Source: Goekera deserti
Lineage (GTDB): Bacteria > Actinomycetota > Actinomycetes > Mycobacteriales > Geodermatophilaceae
Assembly: GCF_010685995.1 (NCBI RefSeq)
Contig: NZ_JAAGWK010000025.1
Location: 62,001-126,000, forward strand
DNA: 64,000 bases
Direction of reading: 5' to 3'
Below, piece after piece: positions 35,166 to 43,971 of this stretch; the stretch's first letter is position 1; every line of letters begins with the position of its first letter. The notes beneath the pieces are model-generated. The model saw nothing but the letters and a program-made list of their open reading frames with translations. It had not been told where the DNA came from and made no database searches. The position numbers and the translations under genes are program-made.

Positions 35166-35921
35166 ATGTCTGCTGCCCCCTCGCACCGCCCCGGCGCCGC
35201 GTCCCAGGACGCACGGCGTCCCGCCGCCGACCCCTGGGCGGTCGACCTCCGCGAGCTCGGCCGCCGCGCCGGCACCATGCGCGAGCTGGACCGGACGATC
35301 CCGGCCCCGGCCGGCTGGGGCGTGGAGATGATCGGCGTGCCCGAGGGTGCGCCGGTCCAGGTGCGGCTGCGGCTGGAGTCGGTCATGGAGGGCGTGCTCG
35401 TCACCGGTGAGGTCGACGTCCCGGTGACCGGGCAGTGCGCCCGCTGCCTCGAGCCGATCGAGGACTCCTACACCCTGGACGTCCAGGAGCTCTTCGCCTA
35501 CGCCGGCAGCACCACCGAGGCCACCAGCGAGGAGGACGAGGTGCGCCGGATCGAGGGCGACCTCCTCGACCTCGCGCCGCTGGTCCGGGACGCCGTCGTG
35601 CTGGCCCTGCCACTCGCGCCCACGTGCACCCCGGACTGCTCCGGGCTGTGCGTCGACTGCGGCCAGCGGCTGGACGACCTGCCCGACGACCACACGCACG
35701 AGCTGCTCGACCCGCGCTGGGCCGGGCTCGCCGGGCGCCTCCCGACCATCACCACCCCCTCGCCGGGCACCCCCGGCGAGACCGCGGACGACAGCAGTGC
35801 ACGCGACACCGGTGCACCAGCGGTGCCCGCACCGGGTCCGAGGCCGGGTCCGCGACCCGGGCCCCGGCCCGGTCCGGGGCCCCGCGCCGTCGTCCGCAAC
35901 CACCACCCAGAGGAGAACTGA
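35166..35921 (+). CDS. DUF177 (YceD) family protein
   Basis: YceD/DUF177 proteins are co-transcribed with rpmF across bacteria, and work in other systems links them to 23S rRNA accumulation. The 251-residue protein has the core at about 25-175, including [20 protein letters not shown] and [18 protein letters not shown]. These two Cys clusters could bind zinc. The C-terminal 70 residues are Pro/Gly/Arg-rich, with [18 protein letters not shown], longer than usual. The ATG at 35166 is the start; rpmF begins three bases after the stop. Confidence 0.9.
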   Translation: MSAAPSHRPGAASQDARRPAADPWAVDLRELGRRAGTMRELDRTIPAPAGWGVEMIGVPEGAPVQVRLRLESVMEGVLVTGEVDVPVTGQCARCLEPIEDSYTLDVQELFAYAGSTTEATSEEDEVRRIEGDLLDLAPLVRDAVVLALPLAPTCTPDCSGLCVDCGQRLDDLPDDHTHELLDPRWAGLAGRLPTITTPSPGTPGETADDSSARDTGAPAVPAPGPRPGPRPGPRPGPGPRAVVRNHHPEEN

Positions 35922-35923
35922 CC

Positions 35924-36103
35924 GTGGCAGTCCCGAAGCGGCGTATGTCGCGCAGCAACACCCGCTCCCGCCGCTCGCAGTGGAAGGCGACGGCCCCCAC
36001 GCTGGCGCCGTGCCCGAACCGCGCCTGCGGTGAGCTCAAGCCCCCGCACCAGGCGTGCCCGACGTGCGGCCAGTACGACGGCCGTCAGACCATCGCGGTC
36101 TGA
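35924..36103 (+). CDS. rpmF: 50S ribosomal protein L32
   Basis: L32 is 59 residues here, beginning with [20 protein letters not shown]. It has the zinc-type cysteines of [19 protein letters not shown]. The GTG at 35924 lies behind AGAGGAG, three bases after the DUF177 stop. Its TGA is in the same reading frame as the downstream rnc sequence, which matters for the unusual rnc start. Confidence 0.96.
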   Translation: MAVPKRRMSRSNTRSRRSQWKATAPTLAPCPNRACGELKPPHQACPTCGQYDGRQTIAV

Positions 36104-36115
36104 TCGGCGACACCG

Positions 36116-36946
36116 ATCGCCGGTACCAGGGCCCTCGGGAGCGAGCCGGCCGGGCGCACGGGTCCCCCCGAGGGGGACGGTGCGTCCGACCGGCTCGCTG
36201 ACGACGGCTCCCCGCACGCGCAGGCGGCGGCCTGGCTGCACGACGCCCTCGGCATCGCGCTGCCAGGCGACCTCCTCGAGCTGGCGCTGACCCACCGCTC
36301 CTACGCCTACGAGAACGGTGGCCTGCCCACCAACGAGCGCCTGGAGTTCCTCGGCGACTCGGTCCTCGGGCTGGTGGTCACCGACGAGCTGTACCGCAGC
36401 CAGCCCGACCTGCCCGAGGGGCAGCTGGCCAAGCTGCGCGCCTCGGTGGTGAACATGACCTCGCTGGCCGACGTCGCCCGGCGGCTCGGCACCGGCGGGC
36501 TCGGCCCGCACGTGCGGCTGGGCCGGGGCGAGCGCAGCACCGGCGGCCGTGACAAGGACTCGATCCTCGCCGACGCCCTCGAGGCGCTCATCGGCGCCGT
36601 GCACCTGGGCCTGGGCCTGGACGCGGCCTTCGCGCTCGTGCACCGGCTGTTCCACCCGCTGCTGGTCGAGGCGGCCACGCGCGGCGCCGGCCTGGACTGG
36701 AAGACCAGCCTGCAGGAGCTGGGCGCGGCGCGGTCGCTCGGTGCGCCGGTCTACGCCGTCGAGGACGACGGCCCGGACCACGCCAAGACGTTCACCGCCG
36801 CCGTCCTGCTCGACGGGACGGTGCGCGGGACGGGCACCGGCCGCACGAAGAAGGCAGCCGAGCAGGTGGCCGCGGAGGCAGCCTGGCGCGCGCTGACCGA
36901 CACCTCGACCGGTGGCGCCCCGCGCGGGTCGGGCACCCGGGGCTGA
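36116..36946 (+). CDS. rnc: Ribonuclease III (no canonical start codon seen)
   Basis: RNase III cleaves double-stranded RNA in rRNA and mRNA maturation. The catalytic domain ([28 protein letters not shown], then [17 protein letters not shown] with the second acidic pair) and a C-terminal dsRNA-binding domain ([30 protein letters not shown]) are complete. However, between the rpmF stop at 36103 and the catalytic motif there is no in-frame ATG, GTG or TTG. The first GTG is at 36374, which would delete the active site. Open frame with normal codon bias extends back to about 36116, where an ATC could start a 276-residue protein. A CTG at 36236 would start near the typical N-terminus. A missing base near 36208-36213 could instead connect to GTG 36180 (after AGGGGG). 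The 5' end given is provisional. Confidence 0.85.
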   Translation: MAGTRALGSEPAGRTGPPEGDGASDRLADDGSPHAQAAAWLHDALGIALPGDLLELALTHRSYAYENGGLPTNERLEFLGDSVLGLVVTDELYRSQPDLPEGQLAKLRASVVNMTSLADVARRLGTGGLGPHVRLGRGERSTGGRDKDSILADALEALIGAVHLGLGLDAAFALVHRLFHPLLVEAATRGAGLDWKTSLQELGAARSLGAPVYAVEDDGPDHAKTFTAAVLLDGTVRGTGTGRTKKAAEQVAAEAAWRALTDTSTGGAPRGSGTRG

Positions 36947-36950
36947 CCGC

Positions 36951-37850
36951 GTGCCCGAGCTGCCCGAGGTCGAGGTCGTCCGCCGTGGGCTGGAGCGCTG
37001 GGCGACCGGACGCCGGATCGAGTCGGTGCAGGTGTTCCACCCCCGGGCGGTCCGCCGGCACCTGGAGGGCGCCGACCACTTCGTCACCGAGCTGACCGGC
37101 CGGGTGCTCGGCGCGGCCCACCGCCGCGGCAAGTACCTGTGGCTGCCGGTGACCGAGCCCGACGGGGCGCCGGCCGACCGGGCGCTGGTCGCGCACCTGG
37201 GCATGAGCGGCCAGCTGCTCGTCGAGCTGCCCGAGGCCCCCGACGAGGTGCACCTGCGGGCGCGGTTCCGGTTCGCCGACGGTGGCCGGGAGCTGCGTTT
37301 CGTCGACCAGCGCACCTTCGGCGGCCTGGTCGTCGAGACGTCGGAGGGGGACGGGCTGCCCGACCGGCTGGCGCACATCGCCACCGACCCGCTGGACCCC
37401 ACCTTCGACGAGTCGGCGTTCTCCGCGGCGCTGCGCCGGCGGCACACCGAGGTCAAGCGCGCCCTGCTGGACCAGACGCTGCTGGGCGGGGTGGGCAACA
37501 TCTACGCCGACGAGTCGCTGTGGCGGGCCCGGCTGCACGGCTCCCGGCCCACCGACGCGCTCACCCGGCCACAGGTGGCCGCCCTGCTGGAGGGCGTGCG
37601 CGGCGTGCTCGGCGAGGCGCTGGCCCAGGGCGGCACCTCCTTCGACTCGCTCTATGTCGACGTCAACGGGCAGAGCGGCTACTTCTCCCGCTTCCTCGCC
37701 GTCTACGGCCAGGAGGACCGGCCCTGCCGGCGCTGCGGCACGGCGATCGTCCGGGAGTCGTTCATGAACCGGTCGAGCTACAGCTGCCCGAGCTGCCAGC
37801 CGCGCCCGCGTGCACGGCGCCGGGCCGTGCCCGCACGGGTGCCCTCCTGA
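36951..37850 (+). CDS. mutM: Formamidopyrimidine-DNA glycosylase (Fpg)
   Basis: MutM excises 8-oxoguanine and formamidopyrimidines. The 299-residue enzyme begins [16 protein letters not shown], where the processed N-terminal Pro and Glu are catalytic. The helix-two-turn-helix ([20 protein letters not shown]) and the C-terminal zinc finger ([17 protein letters not shown]) are present. The [14 protein letters not shown] segment is normal. GTG at 36951 lies four bases after the rnc stop. A basic tail of about 18 residues follows the finger. Confidence 0.96.
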   Translation: MPELPEVEVVRRGLERWATGRRIESVQVFHPRAVRRHLEGADHFVTELTGRVLGAAHRRGKYLWLPVTEPDGAPADRALVAHLGMSGQLLVELPEAPDEVHLRARFRFADGGRELRFVDQRTFGGLVVETSEGDGLPDRLAHIATDPLDPTFDESAFSAALRRRHTEVKRALLDQTLLGGVGNIYADESLWRARLHGSRPTDALTRPQVAALLEGVRGVLGEALAQGGTSFDSLYVDVNGQSGYFSRFLAVYGQEDRPCRRCGTAIVRESFMNRSSYSCPSCQPRPRARRRAVPARVPS

Positions 37851-37855
37851 GCACG

Positions 37856-38116
37856 GTGCGCGTGGTCGCCCGGGTCTCCGGCGTCGTCCAGGGAGTTCAG
37901 GCCCCGTCGCAGGGGCCGGCGTCGAGCCTGCGAGGCGTGGGGGGGCGACGGGGTCCTTCCGCCGACGGTGACGTCGAGGTGGTGTTCGAGGGGGCGGAGG
38001 CCGCGGTGCGCGAGGCCGTCGAGGCGCTGGGCGGCCCACGGGCGCCCGGCGAGGTCGCCGCGGTGCACCAGCGGGACGAGCCGGCACAGGGGGTGCGCGG
38101 GTTCACCACGGAGTGA
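37856..38116 (+). pseudogene. acyP: Degenerate acylphosphatase gene
   Basis: Acylphosphatase hydrolyses acyl phosphates. Its place between mutM and smc is the same as in mycobacteria. The 86-codon frame opens with the expected RVVARVSGVVQGV and ends with the family-like DGDVEVVFEGAEAAVREAVE and QGVRGFTTE. The middle (about residues 15-36) is unrelated. The catalytic Arg (normally GV-x-FR) and Asn (normally in R-N-x-x-DG) are both absent. Reading one base later, Phe-Arg appears at 37896-37901 followed by an Arg/Ala-rich helix-like stretch. The correct frame returns near the run of seven G (37939-37945). Two compensating frameshifts would explain this. It is either a pseudogene or an enzyme altered beyond the known active site. 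Confidence 0.65.
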
Positions 38117-38160
38117 CGAAGATGACACACCCCCGACACGGGCAGGCCGCCGTGGCCACG

Positions 38161-38189
38161 TTGACCCTCGCTGTCCAGGCTGTCACCCT
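38161..38189 (+). promoter_or_regulatory. Candidate promoter for the small coiled-coil gene
   Basis: TTGACC (38161-38166) is 17 bases from CACCCT (38184-38189). This pair lies about 80 bases before the ATG at 38271. The -35 is good and the -10 weak. Confidence 0.4.
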
Positions 38190-38270
38190 GGACCCACCAG
38201 ACCCGCGCCGCCCGCCCTCCCCGGGGACAGCGACGACGGGAGAACCCCGCAGTTGGAAGGCCGCCCCCTC

Positions 38271-38462
38271 ATGGCGAAGGCTCTGTTCGGTCACGTCGTC
38301 GCTCCTCACCAGGTGCGAGTAGCCGAGGAGAACGCAGCGCTGCGAGCACAGGTGCGCCGGCTCGAGCGCGAGATCGCCGTCCTGCGCGAGGAGCGCGACG
38401 CGGTCATCGCCCGCGAGCTGCTCTCGATGGCAGCCGCGGACAGCGAGCACTCGCTCGCCTGA
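38271..38462 (+). CDS. Small conserved coiled-coil protein
   Basis: This 63-residue protein starts MAKALFGHVVAPHQ and continues with a single amphipathic coiled coil (ENAALRAQVRRLEREIAVLR, heptads with Leu/Val). The tail is Ala/Ser-rich. It resembles small actinobacterial proteins with the MAKAL-x-G start, which I cannot assign a function. The ATG at 38271 gives good codon usage. It sits just before smc but is separated from it by a terminator hairpin, so it is probably monocistronic. Confidence 0.75.
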   Translation: MAKALFGHVVAPHQVRVAEENAALRAQVRRLEREIAVLREERDAVIARELLSMAAADSEHSLA

Positions 38463-38483
38463 CGACGCACACCGCAGCACCCC

Positions 38484-38515
38484 AGCCCCCGCCGGCCGCG
38501 CCGGACGGGGGCTGT
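38484..38515 (+). terminator. Terminator after the small coiled-coil gene
   Basis: CAGCCCCCG (38484-38492) pairs with CGGGGGCTG (38507-38515), and the interior CCGG/CCGG can extend the stem. It lies 22 bases after the stop codon. Confidence 0.75.
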
Positions 38516-38528
38516 CGGCATGCCGGGC

Positions 38529-38558
38529 TAGGCTCCCGACGGGGCCCGCGGCCCCGTC
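38529..38558 (+). promoter_or_regulatory. smc promoter (-10) and leader hairpin
   Basis: TAGGCT (38529-38534) is a -10 candidate. It is followed by a perfect 9-bp hairpin, GACGGGGCC (38538-38546) and GGCCCCGTC (38550-38558), loop CGC. If transcription starts near 38541 the hairpin would be at the extreme 5' end of the smc mRNA, where it could stabilise it. Alternatively it is a second terminator. Confidence 0.35.
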
Positions 38559-38607
38559 CAGAGGCTCGTCGCGAGCGTGTGGGGATGAGTAGGACGGGGT
38601 CCTTCCG

Positions 38608-41600
38608 GTGTTCCTCTCCAGTCTGACGCTCAAGGGCTTCAAGTCCTTCGCCTCGGCCACCACGCTCCGGCTCGAGCCCGGCATCACCGCCGTGGTGGGG
38701 CCCAACGGCTCCGGCAAGAGCAACGTCGTCGACGCGATCGCCTGGGTGCTCGGGGAGCAGGGCGCCAAGACCCTGCGCGGCGGCAAGATGGAGGACGTCA
38801 TCTTCGCCGGCACCGCCGGCCGCCAGGCCCTCGGCCGGGCAGAGGTGACGCTGACGATCGACAACGCCGACGGCGCCCTGCCGATCGCGTACACCGAGGT
38901 GTCGATCACCCGCCGCATGTACCGCTCCGGGGAGAGCGAGTACGAGATCAACGGCGACAAGGTGCGGCTGCTCGACGTCCAGGAGCTGCTCGGCGACTCC
39001 GGCATCGGCCGGGAGATGCACGTCATCGTCGGCCAGGGCCAGCTGGACGCCGTGCTGTCCGGCCGCCCGGAGGACAGGCGCAGCTTCATCGAGGAGGCCG
39101 CCGGCGTCCTCAAGCACCGCAAGCGCAAGGAGAAGGCGCTCCGCAAGCTCGACGCGATGCAGGCCAACATGGACCGGCTGACCGACCTGACCGCCGAGCT
39201 GCGCCGCCAGCTCAAGCCGCTGGGCCGCCAGGCGGAGGTGGCCCGCCGCGCCGCGGGCGTGCAGGCCGACCTCCGGGACGCCCGGCTGCGGCTGCTGGCC
39301 GACGACCTGGTGCAGCTGCGCGACGCCCTGGACCGGGACGTCGCCGACGAGACCGCCGCCCGCGCCCGCCGGGCCGAGGTCGAGACGGCCCTGGGCCGGG
39401 CCGCGCGCCGCGAGTCCGAGCTGGAGACCCAGCTGGCCGCCGACGCGCCCCTGCTCGCCGCCGCCCAGGACACCTGGTACCGGCTCTCCGCGCTGGGCGA
39501 GCGGTTCCGTGCGGTGGCGCAGCTGGCCGCCGAGCGCTCCCGTCACCTGTCCGCGCCGCTGGCCGCCGGCACCGGCGGTCGCGATCCCGACCAGCTGGAG
39601 GCGGAGGCCGACCGGGTCGAGGCCGCCGAGCGCGACCTGGCCGACCAGCTGGCCGCCGAGCAGGCCCGGCTGTCCGCTGCACTGGCAGCGCGCACCGAGC
39701 TGGACGCCGCCCTGGTCGTGGCCGAGCGTGCGCTGGTGGTCGCCGCCCGCGCGCTGGCCGACCGGCGGGAGGGGCTGGCCCGGCTGTCCGGCCAGGTCGC
39801 CGCGGGCCGCTCCCGCGTCGCCGCCGGGCAGGCCGAGATCGACCGGCTGGCCGGCGCCGCCGCCGACGCCGTGGAGCGCGCCGAGTCCGCCGCCGAGCGC
39901 CTGGCCGAGCGCCGCGACCAGGTCGACGATCTGGAGGACGCCGACGCCGACCTGGTGGCCGCGCACGCCGACGCCGTGGCCGCGCACGCCGACGCCGCAG
40001 CCCGGGTGACCGAGCTGGCTGCCGCCGAGCGTGCCGCCGAGCGCGACCGGGCGTCCTGGGCCGCCCGCCGGGACGCCCTCGCGCTGGGCCTGGCCCCCGC
40101 CGACGGTGCTGCCGCGGCGCTGTCCGCCGGCCTGCCCGGCGTGCTGGGCCCGGCGGCCGAGCAGCTGACCGTCGCCGCCGGGTACGAGGTCGCCCTCGCC
40201 GCGGCGCTCACCGGGCTGGCCGACGCCGTCCTGGTGTCCGGGGTGGCCGAGGCCGCCGCGGTGCTCACCCGGCTGCAGGAGTCCGCGGCCGGCCGGGTGG
40301 AGCTGCTGGTCACCGGGGGCCTGCCGCCGGTGCCCCGGGACGGCTGGCCGCAGCTGCCCGACGGGGCGCGGTGGGCGCTGGACCTGGTCGGAGTCCCGGC
40401 CGGGCTGGTGCCCGCGGTGAGCCGGGTGCTGGAGCGCGTGGCCGTGGTCGACGACCTGCCCGCCGCGGTGGCCCTGCTGCGGGTGCACCCGCGGGTCCGG
40501 GCGGTCACCCGCACCGGTGACCTGCTCGGCGCCGACCGGGCCACCGGCGGTCAGGCCGACGCGCCGTCCGGGCTGGAGGTGCGGGCCCGCGTCGAGGAGG
40601 CCGCGGCCGAGCTGACCGCGGCGACCGCCCGGGCCGAGGAGCTCGCCGAGGCGCTGGTGGCTGCCCGGGACGTGGCCCGCGACCGGTCGGCGGACGTGGA
40701 GACCACGTTGGCCACCCGGCAGGCGGCCGAGCGGGTGCGCTCGGCGGTGGGCAGCGAGCTGGCCGGCCTGGCCGCGGCGGCCCGGTCGGCAGCGGCCGAG
40801 GCCGACCGCAACGAGGCGGCCCGGGTACGCGCGGACCAGGCGCACGAGCAGGCCCTCCTGGCGCTGGCGGACGCCGAGGAGCGGCTCGCGGCCGCGGAGG
40901 CCGCGCCGGTGGAGGAGGAGCCGTCGCCGGTCGAGCGGGACCGGCTGCGCCTGGAGGTGGCCGCGGCCCGGCAGGCCGAGACCGAGGCCCGGCTGGGGGT
41001 GCGCACCGCCGAGGAGCGGGCCCGCTCGCTGCAGGGCCGGGCCGAGTCGCTGCGCCGCCAGGCCCGGCAGGAGCGCATCGCCCGCGAGCAGGCCGCCGCC
41101 GCCCGGCTGGCCCGGCAGCAGGGCGCCCGGGTGGCCGCCGAGGTGCGTGCCGGGGCCGAGTCCGCCCTCGCCGCGCTGACCGGGTCGCTGGCCACCGCGG
41201 CCGCCGAGCGCGACGAGCTCGCCGCCGGCCGCACCGGCCGGGAGGCGGAGCTGCTGGCGGTGCGGGCGCAGGTGCGGTCGCTGACCGCCGACCTGGACCG
41301 GCTCACCGACGAGGTGCACCGCGACGAGGTGGCCCGGGCCGAGCAGCGGCTGCGGATTGAGCAGCTGGAGACCCGGGCCGCCGACGAGTACGGCGTCGAC
41401 CTGCCCACGCTGGTCGCCGAGTACGGGCCCACGGCGCCGGTGCCGCCCACCCCGGCGGAGCTGGCCGCCGCCGAGACCGCGGGCGCGCCCGTCCCGGAGC
41501 CGGTGCCCTACGACCGGGCCACCCAGGAACGCCGGTCGGCCCGCGCCGAGCGGGACCTCGCCACGCTGGGCAAGGTGAACCCGCTGGCCCTGGAGGAGTT

Positions 41601-42174
41601 CGCGGCGCTGGAGGAGCGGCACACCTTCCTCGCCACCGCGCTGGAGGACCTGCGGGCCACCCGGCGCGACCTGCTGACCGTCGTCCGGGAGGTGGACGCC
41701 CGCATCCACGAGGTGTTCGCGGCGGCTTTCGCGGACACCGCCCGGGAGTTCGAGACGGTGTTCGCCACGCTGTTCCCGGGCGGGGAGGGCCGGATCACCC
41801 TCACCGACCCGGAGGACCTGCTGACCACCGGCGTGGAGATCGAGGCCCGGCCGCCGGGCAAGAAGGTGAAGCGGCTGTCGCTGCTGTCCGGCGGGGAGCG
41901 CTCGCTGACCGCCGTGGCGCTGCTGGTGGCCATCTTCCGGGCCCGGCCGTCGCCGTTCTACGTGCTGGACGAGGTGGAGGCGGCCCTCGACGACGTGAAC
42001 CTCGGCCGGCTGATCACCCTGATCGACCAGCTGCGGCACAGCTCGCAGCTGATCATCATCACGCACCAGAAGCGCACCATGGAGATCGCCGACGCCCTCT
42101 ACGGGGTCAGCATGCGCGGCGACGGCATCACCGGCGTGATCAGCCAGCGCCTCCGGGAGACCGAGGCGGTCTGA
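38608..42174 (+). CDS. smc: Chromosome partition protein SMC
   Basis: SMC is the ATPase of the bacterial condensin that organises and separates sister chromosomes with ScpA and ScpB (not in this window). The 1188-residue protein has the usual architecture. The N-terminal ATPase lobe has Walker A GPNGSGKSN (about 31-39), followed by coiled coil to about 490. A hinge (about 500-650, with ALAAALTGLADAVLV) precedes the second coiled coil. The C-terminal lobe has signature LLSGGERSLTAVALL (about 1091-1105) and Walker B PFYVLDEVEAALDD. The GTG at 38608 is placed at the conserved FLSSLTLKGFKSFA. The coil is exceptionally Ala/Arg/Glu-rich, consistent with the base composition. Confidence 0.97.
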   Translation: MFLSSLTLKGFKSFASATTLRLEPGITAVVGPNGSGKSNVVDAIAWVLGEQGAKTLRGGKMEDVIFAGTAGRQALGRAEVTLTIDNADGALPIAYTEVSITRRMYRSGESEYEINGDKVRLLDVQELLGDSGIGREMHVIVGQGQLDAVLSGRPEDRRSFIEEAAGVLKHRKRKEKALRKLDAMQANMDRLTDLTAELRRQLKPLGRQAEVARRAAGVQADLRDARLRLLADDLVQLRDALDRDVADETAARARRAEVETALGRAARRESELETQLAADAPLLAAAQDTWYRLSALGERFRAVAQLAAERSRHLSAPLAAGTGGRDPDQLEAEADRVEAAERDLADQLAAEQARLSAALAARTELDAALVVAERALVVAARALADRREGLARLSGQVAAGRSRVAAGQAEIDRLAGAAADAVERAESAAERLAERRDQVDDLEDADADLVAAHADAVAAHADAAARVTELAAAERAAERDRASWAARRDALALGLAPADGAAAALSAGLPGVLGPAAEQLTVAAGYEVALAAALTGLADAVLVSGVAEAAAVLTRLQESAAGRVELLVTGGLPPVPRDGWPQLPDGARWALDLVGVPAGLVPAVSRVLERVAVVDDLPAAVALLRVHPRVRAVTRTGDLLGADRATGGQADAPSGLEVRARVEEAAAELTAATARAEELAEALVAARDVARDRSADVETTLATRQAAERVRSAVGSELAGLAAAARSAAAEADRNEAARVRADQAHEQALLALADAEERLAAAEAAPVEEEPSPVERDRLRLEVAAARQAETEARLGVRTAEERARSLQGRAESLRRQARQERIAREQAAAARLARQQGARVAAEVRAGAESALAALTGSLATAAAERDELAAGRTGREAELLAVRAQVRSLTADLDRLTDEVHRDEVARAEQRLRIEQLETRAADEYGVDLPTLVAEYGPTAPVPPTPAELAAAETAGAPVPEPVPYDRATQERRSARAERDLATLGKVNPLALEEFAALEERHTFLATALEDLRATRRDLLTVVREVDARIHEVFAAAFADTAREFETVFATLFPGGEGRITLTDPEDLLTTGVEIEARPPGKKVKRLSLLSGGERSLTAVALLVAIFRARPSPFYVLDEVEAALDDVNLGRLITLIDQLRHSSQLIIITHQKRTMEIADALYGVSMRGDGITGVISQRLRETEAV

Positions 42175-42204
42175 CGCCGTCGCGGCCGCCGGTGCCCGCT
42201 CACC

Positions 42205-42245
42205 CCTGCACTCAGCTCTGTCCCGGGAGCGGCCACAAGTGCAGG
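42205..42245. repeat. Inverted-repeat element after smc
   Basis: CCTGCACT (42205-42212) pairs with AGTGCAGG (42238-42245), and inside GCTC pairs with GAGC. The inner CCGGGAGCGGCC also occurs in the first 57-base repeat at 2.8 kb. GGGCCACTGC, the right terminus of those repeats, occurs just downstream at 42262-42271. It lies in the convergent smc/pentapeptide-protein gap and may double as a terminator. Confidence 0.6.
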
Positions 42246-42307
42246 TGACATGGCCGACGCTGGGCCACTGCCGCCGGGGGACGACGGCCACGACGGCGGA
42301 ACGCCGA

Positions 42308-43108
42308 TCAGGACCAGTGGGTCGGTCGGGTGAGGCGGGCGGGCAGCCGGGTGGCGGCGTCGCCGCGGGCGGCGTCGGCCTGGGGCTGGGTGAGGAACAG
42401 TGCCGTGGAGAGCTCGGCACCGCGCAGGTCGGCGGCCCGCAGGTCGGCGCCGAGCAGGTCGGTGGCGGTCAGGTCGGCACCGCGCAGGTCCGCGCCCAGC
42501 AGGTGGGCGCCGCGCAGGCTCGCCCCGCGCAGCGTCGTCCGGCGCAGGTCGCGGCCGATCAGGTCGGCCCCTCGGCGGTCCCGGCCGCGGCCCGGCACGC
42601 CCACCCGCACCTGCTCGCTCACCTCGCCCAGCAGCCCGCCGACCTCGCCGCGCAGGAGCGGCACGTCGACGGCGGCGAGGGTCGCGGCGTCCCCGGTGAC
42701 CTGCGCCGTCACCTCGTCCAGGGCTGCCTGCGTCCGGGGGTGCAGCGCGGCGACCGCCGGGTACGCCAGCGCCTCGGTGAGGTACCAGCGCAGCTCCTGC
42801 AGCTGGCGCACCACCGGGAACAGCGAGAACTGCTCCGGCGCCTCCTGCCAGGTGCGGCCGGCGAACGTGTGCTGGGTGAGCAGCTGGCCGGCACCGAAGC
42901 AGTCGAACACGGTGCACCCGGCGAAGCCCCGCTCGCGCAGCACCGGGTGGATGCCGCAGCGCGCGTCGCCGGCCAGGTTCGGGCAGGGGACGCCGGCCGG
43001 CTTGTCGATCGCGAAGTCCGCGGACGCGGCGAAGGCCGGGGCCACGCAGCACAGCCCGGCGCAGCGGCTGCAGTCGGCGCGCAGCTCGGTCGGCGACATC
43101 TCAGACAC
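42308..43108 (-). CDS. Cys-rich, pentapeptide-repeat protein
   Basis: This is a two-part protein of 266 residues. The N-terminus has a cysteine cluster like YkgJ-type metal-binding domains: CSRCAGLCC, then CPNLAGDARCGIH and CTVFDCFGAGQ (about 13-72). A helical middle part follows. The C-terminal region (about 170-245) is about a dozen A(D/N)L-type pentapeptides such as ADLRGADLTATDLLGADLRA, which should form a right-handed beta-helix. Some pentapeptide proteins mimic DNA and protect gyrase, but this Cys-rich subgroup, widespread in actinobacteria, has no known role. The GTG at 43108 overlaps the previous gene's stop by 8 bases; the ATG at 43099 is an alternative. Confidence 0.82.
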   Translation of the reverse strand: MSEMSPTELRADCSRCAGLCCVAPAFAASADFAIDKPAGVPCPNLAGDARCGIHPVLRERGFAGCTVFDCFGAGQLLTQHTFAGRTWQEAPEQFSLFPVVRQLQELRWYLTEALAYPAVAALHPRTQAALDEVTAQVTGDAATLAAVDVPLLRGEVGGLLGEVSEQVRVGVPGRGRDRRGADLIGRDLRRTTLRGASLRGAHLLGADLRGADLTATDLLGADLRAADLRGAELSTALFLTQPQADAARGDAATRLPARLTRPTHWS

Positions 43109-43925
43109 CCGAGCGGACGGCGAGCTCGACGAGCAGCGGGTGGTGGTCGGAGCTGCCGCGGGCGTCCAGCACCTCGGCGCTGGTCACCGTCACCCCGGCG
43201 GAGACCCACACCTGGTCGATCCGCTCCCGGGGGTGCCGGGCGGAGAACGTCCGGCCGGCCTCCCGCCGCAGGAAGCTGCGCCCGGCGTCCCGCGGGTGGT
43301 CGGCACGCGCCTGGGCCAGGTGCCAGGCGTCGGTGAACCGCTCGCGCAGCGGACCCAGCTCGGGGGCGTCCGGCCCGGCGTTCAGGTCGCCGACCACCAC
43401 GCCGGTCTCCATCGGCTCGGTGTGCAGGGCGGCGAGCGCCCGTGCCTGGGCGGCGCGCTCGTCGGCGCCCTGGTTGGTCAGGTGGGTGGTGGTGACCCAG
43501 AGCGCCCCGCCGTCCAGCTCGATCATGGTGCGCAGCGCGCTGCGCGGCTCGCCGGTGCCGGGCAGCGGGTGCACGTCGCTGATCAGCAGCGGCAACCGGG
43601 AGAGCAGGGCGTTGCCGTACTCGCGCCGTTCCCGGCTGCCGGGTCGCGGCGGCTGGTCGATCGAGGCGCCGAAGGCCAGCTGCAGGTCCAGCGCCCGGGA
43701 CAGCAGCAGTGCCTGGTCCACGCCCTCGCTGCGCGGGCCGTAGTGCCGGTCGACCTCCTGCAGACAGATCACGTCGGCGTCGGCCTCGGCCAGCACGCGG
43801 GCCGTCCGGGCCAGGTCGTGCACGCCGTCCTCACCCACGCCGTGGTGGATGTTGAACGTCACCAGCCGCACCGGGATCGGCGGCTGGTCCGGACCCGGGG
43901 CGGGCTTCGGCGTCAGGTCGGTCAC
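43101..43925 (-). CDS. Endonuclease/exonuclease/phosphatase family protein
   Basis: This 274-residue EEP-fold metal-dependent phosphodiesterase shows the core motifs. LVTFNIHHGVG (Asn ligand) and ICLQEVDRHYGPR (catalytic Glu) come first. GNALLSRLPL and VVVGDLNAGPDAPEL (Asp-Asn) follow, then the closing SSDHHPLLVEL (His). It lacks a signal peptide and so acts in the cytosol. Substrates of the family range from DNA and inositol phosphates to sphingomyelin; none can be assigned. The GTG at 43925 follows GGTGGAG. It lies 46 bases after the PhoD-like gene and overlaps the pentapeptide gene by 8 bases. Confidence 0.87.
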   Translation of the reverse strand: MTDLTPKPAPGPDQPPIPVRLVTFNIHHGVGEDGVHDLARTARVLAEADADVICLQEVDRHYGPRSEGVDQALLLSRALDLQLAFGASIDQPPRPGSRERREYGNALLSRLPLLISDVHPLPGTGEPRSALRTMIELDGGALWVTTTHLTNQGADERAAQARALAALHTEPMETGVVVGDLNAGPDAPELGPLRERFTDAWHLAQARADHPRDAGRSFLRREAGRTFSARHPRERIDQVWVSAGVTVTSAEVLDARGSSDHHPLLVELAVRSGV

Positions 43926-43971
43926 GGGCTCCACCTTCCCTGACGGCGCCGCGCCCACCCGGGCCGGGGCC

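Noticed and set aside
36374-36946. Annotating rnc from its first GTG
   Set aside because: This would remove the [12 protein letters not shown] active-site motif, which is encoded in the same frame immediately upstream with normal codon bias.
38404-42420. Minus-strand open frame of 1338 codons opposite smc
   Set aside because: Same cause. SMC on the plus strand is full length with all ATPase motifs.
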